From: Caldifarciminota bacterium 4484_100
GTDB lineage: Bacteria; Hydrothermota; Tepidihabitantia; SM23-42
DNA: 6,763 bases
Direction: 5' to 3'
NCBI GenBank assembly: GCA_002049785.1
Contig: MUKB01000106.1
Coordinates: forward strand, 1-6,763
Each line of letters opens with the position of its first letter. Within the stretch, counting starts at the first letter, position 1. This document shows positions 1-5,658 of this stretch, piece after piece. Position numbers and translations under genes: made by a program. The notes beneath the pieces are model-generated. The model did no database searches, was not told the origin of the DNA, and worked only from the letters and a program-made list of their open reading frames with translations.

Positions 1-258
1 ACTCAATTGAGAGCCGGGGTAGTTAGGCCGGAGATTATTATTCCTTCATCTGAAGAGTTTTACCAAATTAAAAAGACGGATAATGAATATAAGGTCATCT
101 GGGGCAAGAATTATGGTAAATTGGGGAGGATAGAAGGTTCGCCTTTTCAAGGCAGGGTATCATCAGGAACAGTAACCTGGCTGTGTGATTTGGTTTGCAA
201 AGATGGGGAAAAGATAACTGTACCCTGCAGTAATTTAATGCGGATCTGGGGATTTTAA
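1..258 (+). CDS. 3' end of a hypothetical protein with a KOW-like C-terminus
   Basis: The frame is open from the first base (it begins T-Q-L-R-A-G), so the gene very probably starts upstream of the window; the TTG at 7 is unlikely to be the real start. About 85 residues are visible, ending at TAA 256-258. The last 40 or so residues read like a small beta-barrel of the KOW type: a basic residue followed by GKLGRIEGSPF, then a stretch ending in a CKDGEKITVP strand and an N-L-x-x-I close. In KOW proteins the G-x-x-G-x-I turn and the following D-G-x-x-x-x-V-P hairpin form the fold, often used to contact RNA or protein. That resemblance is by eye only. The next feature begins about 10 bases after the stop on the same strand, so the two could have shared a transcript. 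No function can be assigned; the N-terminal part that would define the family is missing. Confidence 0.7.
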   Translation, partial: TQLRAGVVRPEIIIPSSEEFYQIKKTDNEYKVIWGKNYGKLGRIEGSPFQGRVSSGTVTWLCDLVCKDGEKITVPCSNLMRIWGF

Positions 259-267
259 TAGATAAAA

Positions 268-641
268 ATGGCTCAACTCTCTAAACTTGATTGGATGGTG
301 ATACGATATCATACCACAGTTGAGACTAAATCTGTGAGCGGGTGATGTCGGCATATAATATTGGTGATATTGACAATGGGCTGGAGATTGATAAAATATT
401 AAAGATGGCGCATAGGTATAGTAAATATTCGGCTGGGGATTGTCTTGGTTGCTGGGCGGCCAAGGTTTGTGGGGTCTGTTTTTCGCATGCGGTGAGGAAT
501 AATGATTTTGATATTAATAGGAAAAGGGAATACTGTAAGCAGTCTCTTGCTTCGAAGCATAATGATCTTGTTATCTATGCAACGATTATGGAGCAGAATC
601 CGCGGGCGTTTGATTTTGCCAATGAGATGGTAATTATTTAA
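268..641 (+). pseudogene. Radical SAM/SPASM peptide maturase, internally deleted remnant
   Basis: I read this as one gene that lost its middle. From ATG 268 a 25-codon frame begins M-A-Q-L-S-K-L-D-W and stops at TGA 343-345; its start is the sort of short N-terminal segment that radical SAM peptide maturases carry before their core. In the next frame, open from 330, comes I-C-E-R-V followed by Y-N-I-G-D-I-D-N-G, which is how a SPASM domain opens in these enzymes, and it runs on to the end of the protein at 641. The stop TAA at 327-329 blocks that frame just before I-C-E-R-V. Enzymes of this class usually have about 400-500 residues; here only about 125 are left and the CxxxCxxC iron-sulfur motif of the catalytic core is absent. 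The frame change implies a deletion of 1 mod 3 bases with a junction near 315-330. The SPASM part is well supported; assigning the 25 codons to the same gene is inference. Confidence 0.55.
342..641 (+). CDS. Stand-alone SPASM-domain fragment (radical SAM enzyme C-terminus)
   Basis: This is the readable part of the remnant: 99 residues from GTG 342, or 98 from ATG 345. The cysteines are at 34, 37, 43, 46 and 65 (C-x2-C-x5-C-x2-C-x18-C), within D-C-L-G-C-W-A and V-C-G-V-C-F, and one more cysteine lies upstream of the start at codon 333-335. This matches the SPASM arrangement that binds auxiliary [4Fe-4S] clusters in radical SAM enzymes which modify peptides. The tail, with I-M-E-Q-N-P-R-A-F-D-F, is also typical of the C-terminus of such maturases. 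No radical SAM core is encoded, so it should have no SAM chemistry by itself. The ribosome binding site is weak (GAGCGG at 336-341, directly against the start). The ATG overlaps the TGA of the upstream 25-codon frame, so any translation may rely on coupling. The next gene starts 4 bases after its stop. Confidence 0.6.
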   Translation: MMSAYNIGDIDNGLEIDKILKMAHRYSKYSAGDCLGCWAAKVCGVCFSHAVRNNDFDINRKREYCKQSLASKHNDLVIYATIMEQNPRAFDFANEMVII

Positions 642-645
642 AGTT

Positions 646-2895
646 ATGGGATTCTGTTCTTTGGTGATAAAGGTTATATTACCAGGTATTCTATTGGGTA
701 TCAATTTTCTTTTTGGTTTTGTTGCTCCGGAGTTTAAGGCGAGCAGGATTACAAGGCCTCCGGTGATTGATGGTTATCTGGATGATCCTTGCTGGCAGGA
801 GGCGACCCGGATTGATGATGATTTTAGGAACTGGGACTATTATGATCCTGAGTATGGTAAGATTGCGCCGGTTAAAACCATTGTGCATGTTGGTTATGAT
901 GATGAAAATCTCTATTTTGGTATTATCTGTGAGGAGCCCCATATAGAGGAGCTGCGGGCAGAGACAAAAAGTCAAAGCAGATTTTATGGAATTGTACTGG
1001 ATGACCACATTAAAATATTCCTCAATACATTTGTTACGCGGACTGAAGAATATATTTTTATAGTAAATGCCAACGGAATTCGTAGTGATTGGTTTCAGGT
1101 TGAGGAGAAGCCTGGTCTATATTCTTATGCTGACTATGCCAATATTGTCTGGTATGCGGATGCCAAGATTTTGGATTCCTGCTGGACCGTTGAGGTTCAG
1201 ATTCCGTTCCAGAGTTTGCGGTTTCCTTCTACTTATATCGATTACTGGCGTATCGATATTTCTCGGGTAGTACCCAGAAAGTATAGGTGGTATTACCATT
1301 GGTCGCCGATGGTTCGTGGTCTTTCATGTTTTACCTACTATGCGCGGATGTATATTGAGGATCGGATTTGTGGTCCCAGGCGGGTTGAGCTATTGCCGTA
1401 TGGTGTGGGTGGATTGAGTAGTGATTCGGGTGCGGTTGGTGTTGGTGACTGGAGTTTGCGTTCTGGTTTGAGTGGTAAATATTTTTTCAATTATGATAAT
1501 GTTGTGGATTTTGCGGTGTTGCCTGATTTTTCGCAGATTGAGTCGGATGCCCCACAGATTGATGTCAACACCACATTTGCCTTATACACTCCGGAGAAGC
1601 GGCCGTTTTTTACTGCCCGCAAGACATTTTTTGAGACGCCGCTTGAGGTTTTTTATTCCCGGATGATTAATGATCCTGTGGTGGCGGTGAAGTATACTGG
1701 TAGTATCAGGGATTATGCATTGGGTTATATTTGTGCTTATGATCGGCATTCACCATTTATTGTGCCTTTTGCGGAGCGGAGTTTTAGTTTTGGGAGTGAT
1801 CGATATGGGTTGAGCAATATTATTCGGGTGAAGAGGACGATTATGAAGGATACCCATCTTGGTTTTTTGGCAACGGGTCGGGATTTTTTGGTTGGTGGGT
1901 TTAATCGGGTTTTTGGTCTGGATGGTGCCTGGCCGTTATGGGGAGATAATGGGGTGCGTGTTCAGGGTCTGGTGTCCTGGACCGAGGAGCCTGTGGATAC
2001 TGAATTATTTAGTGGTTATGGGCTCAATTTTGATGGTTATACTGGTGCCTTTGATGGTGAGGAGTTTATTGGTGAGGCCTTCTGGTTAGAGCTGAATCAT
2101 CGGGGTCGGCATATTATCTTTGATGGATATCTTCAGGGTTTATCTCCGACCTTTCGGGCGGGTAGTGGTTTTATCAGTTACAATGACTATACTAAGTTTG
2201 GTTTTTCTTTAGATTATCGGTGTGGTTTAAAGAGATATTTTATTGAGTCGGTGACGCCGGGGATAAGGTTTGCGCAGACGCATCGGTATTTTGGTGTGCG
2301 TAGTGGGATTAATCGTGGGTTATCTGTGAATTTTCGGTTCAAATATTTAGTTAGTGTGTTTTTTTCTTATCAGTTATTAGATCGGAGTTATCAGGGTAGC
2401 TGGTTTAATGGACTTTGGTTTTATAATAGTAACATTTGTATATCTACGATTAAGCATATTACACTGTCATATAGTGTCAATTATGGTCGTCAGATAGACT
2501 ATAATGATGAGCTGCCGGGTGTTGGAAATAGTTTATCATCTTCGTTGATGTTGAATTTGACCTGGGGTCGGGTGTATGCGGGTGTTAGTTATTATCAATA
2601 TCTTTTTTGGTATGGGGAGTATGGTGATTGGAAATATAACCAGCGGGTTTTTGAGGTGAAATTATCTTATGCGTTTACCCGTTATTTGAATTTGCGGTTA
2701 TTATCGCAATATAATTCAGAGACGAAGAGATTACTTTTTGCGCCGTTGATTTCATTTACGCCGACTGCGCTGACATCTTTTTATCTGGGTGCGAATCATA
2801 ATTTTACTGGTGGAGAAGAGATGTTAGACCCATATGCTTATCATCATACCGGAACGAATATCTTTCTGAAAGTGCAATATATGTTTCGTTTTTAA
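646..2895 (+). CDS. DUF5916 family outer-membrane protein with CBM9-like domain
   Basis: The 749-residue protein is intact. Residues 1 to about 27 form a signal peptide with a long hydrophobic core (V-I-L-P-G-I-L-L-G-I). Residues about 33-235 are a carbohydrate-binding family 9-like domain, recognisable from R-P-P-V-I-D-G-Y-L-D-D-P-C-W at 37-50, the Y-D-D-E-N-L-Y strand at 84-90 and W-x-V-E-V-Q-I-P-F-x-S-L-R at 180-192. From about 245 to the end lies the DUF5916 region. Its signature is nearly exact: DFSQIESDAPQID at 294-306 and TPEKRPFF at 315-322; the usual L-E-G that follows P-F-F is replaced by T-A-R. The rest alternates aromatic strands and ends in V-Q-Y-M-F-R-F, a C-terminal phenylalanine typical of outer-membrane beta-barrels. 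The substrate of the family is not known to me; envelope carbohydrate or metal handling are guesses. ATG 646 follows the preceding stop by 4 bases and has no clear Shine-Dalgarno; GTG 664 is an alternative that would still keep the hydrophobic core. Codon choice is rich in G and T (CGG, GGT, TTG, TTT), unlike the gene downstream. Confidence 0.9.
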   Translation: MGFCSLVIKVILPGILLGINFLFGFVAPEFKASRITRPPVIDGYLDDPCWQEATRIDDDFRNWDYYDPEYGKIAPVKTIVHVGYDDENLYFGIICEEPHIEELRAETKSQSRFYGIVLDDHIKIFLNTFVTRTEEYIFIVNANGIRSDWFQVEEKPGLYSYADYANIVWYADAKILDSCWTVEVQIPFQSLRFPSTYIDYWRIDISRVVPRKYRWYYHWSPMVRGLSCFTYYARMYIEDRICGPRRVELLPYGVGGLSSDSGAVGVGDWSLRSGLSGKYFFNYDNVVDFAVLPDFSQIESDAPQIDVNTTFALYTPEKRPFFTARKTFFETPLEVFYSRMINDPVVAVKYTGSIRDYALGYICAYDRHSPFIVPFAERSFSFGSDRYGLSNIIRVKRTIMKDTHLGFLATGRDFLVGGFNRVFGLDGAWPLWGDNGVRVQGLVSWTEEPVDTELFSGYGLNFDGYTGAFDGEEFIGEAFWLELNHRGRHIIFDGYLQGLSPTFRAGSGFISYNDYTKFGFSLDYRCGLKRYFIESVTPGIRFAQTHRYFGVRSGINRGLSVNFRFKYLVSVFFSYQLLDRSYQGSWFNGLWFYNSNICISTIKHITLSYSVNYGRQIDYNDELPGVGNSLSSSLMLNLTWGRVYAGVSYYQYLFWYGEYGDWKYNQRVFEVKLSYAFTRYLNLRLLSQYNSETKRLLFAPLISFTPTALTSFYLGANHNFTGGEEMLDPYAYHHTGTNIFLKVQYMFRF

Positions 2896-2902
2896 ATGCG
2901 GA

Positions 2903-2914
2903 GGGATAGATCCC
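2903..2914 (+). terminator. Short hairpin just after the DUF5916 gene
   Basis: GGGAT-AG-ATCCC forms a 5-base-pair stem (or 4 pairs with a TAGA loop) starting 8 bases after the stop codon. It is well placed for a transcript end, but no run of T follows it, so a classical intrinsic terminator is not supported. It may instead protect the 3' end of the messenger, or be chance. Confidence 0.25.
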
Positions 2915-2927
2915 GTACACTGAGAAA

Positions 2928-2939
2928 GTAGTATACTAC
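2928..2939. repeat. Perfect 12-base palindrome upstream of the promoter
   Basis: GTAGTATACTAC is exactly self-complementary. It ends 22 bases before the -35 box of the promoter at 2962-2989. Position and symmetry suit a site for a dimeric transcription factor, perhaps an activator since it lies upstream of -35. As RNA it could also form a weak hairpin belonging to the end of the previous transcript. A 12-base palindrome can occur by chance, and no second copy was noticed in the window. Confidence 0.3.
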
Positions 2940-2961
2940 ACTTAAGCCTAAATCTGGGGGG

Positions 2962-2989
2962 TTGACTTTTGAAAATTTCTGGATAGTAT
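2962..2989 (+). promoter_or_regulatory. Sigma-70-type promoter for the giant surface-protein gene
   Basis: TTGACT at 2962-2967 matches five of six bases of the -35 consensus. After a 16-base spacer, TAGTAT at 2984-2989 matches four of six of the -10 consensus. The region downstream (2991-3020) is very A/T-rich. Transcription would begin near 2996, leaving a leader of about 150 bases before GTG 3147. This is the only convincing promoter in the window and it separates the surface-protein gene from the DUF5916 gene. Confidence 0.55.
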
Positions 2990-3025
2990 TATCAAAAAAT
3001 TTTTATGAAAAATAAGAAAAGGTTG

Positions 3026-3092
3026 GCCCTCAGGATGTAACGGACAAGGGCGGTAGCCTGCCCAAATTTTGAGACGGTAATAAGGGTTATTG
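3026..3092 (+). promoter_or_regulatory. Candidate structured 5' leader with competing hairpins
   Basis: The leader between the promoter and the gene is G/C-rich in an otherwise A/T-rich stretch and can fold in more than one way. GCCCT at 3026-3030 can pair with AGGGC at 3047-3051. The same AGGGC bases are also needed for a tighter hairpin, GGGCGG-TAGC-CTGCCC at 3048-3063 (six pairs including one G-U). CAGG at 3031-3034 can additionally reach CCTG at 3057-3060. A further stem AATAA-GGG-TTATT lies at 3079-3091, seven bases before the AAGGGG ribosome-binding sequence. Mutually exclusive stems upstream of a ribosome site are what one expects of a cis-regulatory leader, but I do not recognise a known riboswitch class and the pairing was done by eye. 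Confidence 0.3.
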
Positions 3093-3108
3093 TAAAAAAG
3101 GGGTTGTG

Positions 3109-3165
3109 ATGAATTTAAGAAAGCTGTTTTTGAGAGGTAAGGTAGTGTGGGCCTGCGGATTGTAG
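3109..3165 (+). other. 18-codon frame overlapping the gene start: leader peptide or true N-terminus
   Basis: ATG 3109 has the best ribosome site around here (AAGGGG at 3098-3103, five bases away) and encodes MNLRKLFLRGKVVWACGL before TAG 3163. Its basic start looks like the n-region of a signal peptide. The main frame begins inside it in another phase at GTG 3147. If one GT of the GTGTG at 3145-3149 is removed, the two frames join as R-G-K-V-V-G-L-R-I-V-V-F-I-I-L-G, giving a standard signal peptide of about 30 residues. So this is either the real start of the gene, broken by a 2-base duplication, or a short upstream frame that affects initiation at 3147. The sequence alone does not decide. 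Confidence 0.35.
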
Positions 3166-4427
3166 TCTTTATAATTCTGGGTCCTTTAATCTGCCTTGCC
3201 CGGACACCGATAGAGCATGCCATTAGCTGGCTTGGGTCCTGCCAGGACTCAGCCGGTTTCTGGTCAGATCCAGTATTAACCACATTCCATACCACAGTCT
3301 TCTGTGTTACCGCATTAAAAGATTTTCCACAGTCTTCAGAAAATTATAATTCAGGCCTGAACTGGCTCAAGGACCAGGGGGTCTTTTCCTTAGATTATTT
3401 AGGGTTCCAGGCCCAGGTCCTTGGGGAGGCGGGTCTTCCCATAGACGAGAAACTTGAAATTCTTGCCCAGGCCCAGAATCCTGATGGTGGATTCGGGCTC
3501 TATAATCATTACAAGAGCAGTATCCTGGATGCGGGAATTATCCTGAAACCGCTCTTGAAATCAGGGAATTCTGAGATTATTAATAATGGCATTGAATTTT
3601 TAAGGGAGAATCAGAATTTTGATGGGGGCTGGGGTTTGAGACCGAATGATCTGAGTAACATATATATCACCAGCCTGATCCTTGAATTCTTGAGCCATTG
3701 CCAGCAGTTTAATGTCTCAACGATGATTGATACCGCAGTGGGATTTCTGAGACAGCATCAGAATCCTGATGGCGGTTTTGGCCAGGATTCAAGCACAATC
3801 TATGAGACCGCCTGGGCAGGATTTGCACTTGGAGCGGTGGGGATGGGTGATAGTGTCTATACCCGAACAGTAAATTTTCTTATTAACCAGCAGTCCAGCA
3901 ATGGTTCCTGGAATGATTCTCCATACCTGACTGCGGTTTCAATCCTTGCCCTGAAGAATTCCGGACCTGACCTGAAGATTGAGACCGGAGATATTGTATT
4001 CATTCCGGACCAGCCCTTAGAAGGTGATACAGTAGATATCAGAACCCTGGTTCATAATATCGGCACGGAGTCAGCACAATCGGTATTGGTTCAATTCTTT
4101 GATGGCGCCCCGGATTCGGGTGGGGTTAAAATCGGAGAGGTCGTTTTAGAACTTCTCCAGGCCGATGGTGTCGATACAGTTGATATTTTATACCCAACCC
4201 AGTCCAGACCCGGACGACACTTTATCTATGCGTTATTGGACCCTTATAATCAGATAATAGAAAATTGTGAGACCAATAATCGGGCATTGAGGATGTTGAG
4301 GGTGATCGGTGGTCCGGATTTAGAACTCGCCCAGGAGGATTTTATATTCTATCCAGAATATCCTGCACCGGGTCAACAGGTTCTGCTCCTCTGGAGGGGT
4401 TTTGATCGACTCTTTTATCATCCCTGA
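3147..4427 (+). CDS. Surface protein segment 1: signal peptide, alpha/alpha-toroid, CARDB 1 and start of CARDB 2
   Basis: This frame starts at GTG 3147, with AGAGGT at 3133-3138 eight bases upstream as ribosome site. Residues 1-18 are a signal peptide (hydrophobic V-V-F-I-I-L-G-P-L-I-C-L-A). Residues about 20-272 form a prenyltransferase/squalene-cyclase-type alpha/alpha-toroid. Its repeat motif Q-x-x-D-G-G-F/W-G is at 110-117, 156-163 and 205-212, with a degenerate QQSSNGSW at 248-255. No D-x-D-D cyclase motif and no G-C-G-E-Q thioester are present, so it is probably structural or a binding module. A complete CARDB domain (adhesion-type Ig-like fold) spans about 274-388. A second begins with D-L-E-L-A at 391 but departs from the family after residue 414; the last 12 residues, L-W-R-G-F-D-R onward, are out-of-frame readings. 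The true continuation is in the next frame from 4390. Confidence 0.85.
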   Translation: MGLRIVVFIILGPLICLARTPIEHAISWLGSCQDSAGFWSDPVLTTFHTTVFCVTALKDFPQSSENYNSGLNWLKDQGVFSLDYLGFQAQVLGEAGLPIDEKLEILAQAQNPDGGFGLYNHYKSSILDAGIILKPLLKSGNSEIINNGIEFLRENQNFDGGWGLRPNDLSNIYITSLILEFLSHCQQFNVSTMIDTAVGFLRQHQNPDGGFGQDSSTIYETAWAGFALGAVGMGDSVYTRTVNFLINQQSSNGSWNDSPYLTAVSILALKNSGPDLKIETGDIVFIPDQPLEGDTVDIRTLVHNIGTESAQSVLVQFFDGAPDSGGVKIGEVVLELLQADGVDTVDILYPTQSRPGRHFIYALLDPYNQIIENCETNNRALRMLRVIGGPDLELAQEDFIFYPEYPAPGQQVLLLWRGFDRLFYHP

Positions 4428-5658
4428 GCTCGGTTCAATGGCATACGACAATGCCGATGTTTCTGTTTTGCTCTCTGAAGGCGCACATAATGTCTATGCC
4501 ATTGTCGACCCGGATGATGAGATTATCGAGATAGATGAGTCGAATAATCAGGCGATGAATTCAATCGGGGTCTATAATCAACAGGACCTTGCTGTCTATG
4601 ACTGGGCGATATTTGTTTCAAATACCGAGCCGGTCGATGGTGATACTATTACCATCGGTGCCTCGGTCTTTAATATTAGAGAAAATATCGCGGTGAATGT
4701 TCGCCTGAGATTTTATGATGGAAACCCTGATTCTGGCGGTGTCCAGATCGGTCCGGATCAGGTGATTGATACAATCCTCCCCGGTGAATTCAAGACGGTC
4801 TTTTATGACTGGCACTTGTGGTATATCGGTGGCAGGTATCATTATATCCACGCGGTTGTGGACCCTGATTCTGAGATTGTCGAAATAGATGAATCAAATA
4901 ATCGTGCATCAAGGAGAATCAAGATTATCGGCCTTCCTGACCTCACAGGCAAACCGGAAAGAATCTGGACCGGAACATTATGGAACCCGGAAATTCCTGA
5001 GGATGGAGATACTACCGATGTCTATGCATTTGTATTCAATATCGGTTCCTGGCCTATCAAGAATCAAGACTATGCAGATAAACGGGTTGACCTCTATCTT
5101 TATCATAATCATCCGGATTCTGGTGGTGTGCTGATTGCAGAGAAACATAATTATCTTCCTTATGCTGGTGATTCTGCTTATTTTTTCGGTTCCTGGAATA
5201 CTTCGGGTTGTGCTGGAGAGAATAAGTTCTATTTAATCATCGATCCGGATGACAGCCTTGGAGAATTAAAAGAGGACAATAACATAATCTTTACATATCT
5301 TCCTGTCGATTCTGCACCGATGCCTGATTTATGCATCCGGCCGGACAGCATTGAGTTTATCCCTGAAGTTCCGATTGTCGGAGATACGGTGAGTATCATC
5401 GCCCATATCTTCAACCTCCAGAATCGACAGGCAGAAGATGTTGTGGTACGGTTCTTTGATGAAGAACCAGAAACAGGGAACTTAATAACCGAAGATACGA
5501 TCACAGTAATACCTGGCCTGGGCTCGGTCACATTGATAGCCCAATATCCAACCCTGGGCAAGGCCGGTTTCCATAATATCTATATTCTGATTGATCCTGA
5601 GGACTCGATTCCAGAAAAGAACGAAGAAAATAATTTTGCATTTTGTGAATTGAATATC
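3969..5658 (+). repeat. Five consecutive CARDB units
   Basis: The units begin with a D-L motif at 3969, 4317, 4585, 4939 and 5326. Each contains G-D-T-x-x-I near its start (G-Q-Q-V in unit 2), usually a P-D-S-G-G-V motif in the middle, and a D-P-x-x-x-I-x-E-x-x-E-x-N-N close. Unit sizes are about 348, 268, 354, 387 and 333 bases; unit 2 is short by about 80, which marks the deletion. CARDB units are Ig-like modules that stack as stalks or bind ligands in secreted proteins. The copies are diverged at DNA level, so they arose long ago and are not recent duplications. Confidence 0.8.

Noticed and set aside
287..315. Promoter for the SPASM fragment (TTGATT at 287-292)
   Set aside because: The only -10-like sequence, TATCAT at 307-312, is 14 bases away, which is too close for a functional sigma-70 promoter.
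296..316. Imperfect hairpin GGT-GATA-CGA-TATC-(AT)-ACC as a regulatory site
   Set aside because: Its stem is short with a two-base bulge and lies inside the remnant gene; nothing else supports a role.
399..1008. Minus-strand reading frames opposite the SPASM remnant and the DUF5916 gene
   Set aside because: They have no recognisable domains or plausible starts and lie opposite well-supported plus-strand coding sequence.
3021..3092. Cyclic-di-GMP or other known riboswitch
   Set aside because: The G/C-rich leader is suggestive, but the conserved cores I know (for example the GGGCAAACC and tetraloop-receptor elements of the c-di-GMP-I class) are absent.
2948..3295. Minus-strand frame of about 115 codons across the intergenic region
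   Set aside because: It covers the promoter, leader and signal peptide of the plus-strand gene, and its translation is low-complexity with no family resemblance.
3147..3970. Squalene-hopene cyclase or prenyltransferase enzyme
   Set aside because: The Q-x-x-D-G-G-F/W-G toroid repeats are present, but the D-x-D-D cyclase motif and the metal ligands of prenyltransferases are not, and the toroid is fused to CARDB modules behind a signal peptide.
3147..3970. Alpha-2-macroglobulin thioester domain
   Set aside because: No G-C-G-E-Q thioester motif and no macroglobulin domains; the residual similarity is only the shared toroid fold.
4380..4427. Programmed ribosomal frameshift joining segments 1 and 2
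   Set aside because: No slippery heptamer or following pseudoknot was seen, and about 25 residues of the CARDB unit are missing, which slippage cannot explain.
4618..5561. Minus- and alternative-frame readings inside the CARDB repeats
   Set aside because: They are shadows of the repeated coding sequence, produced by the recurring D-P-D and N-N motifs in other frames.
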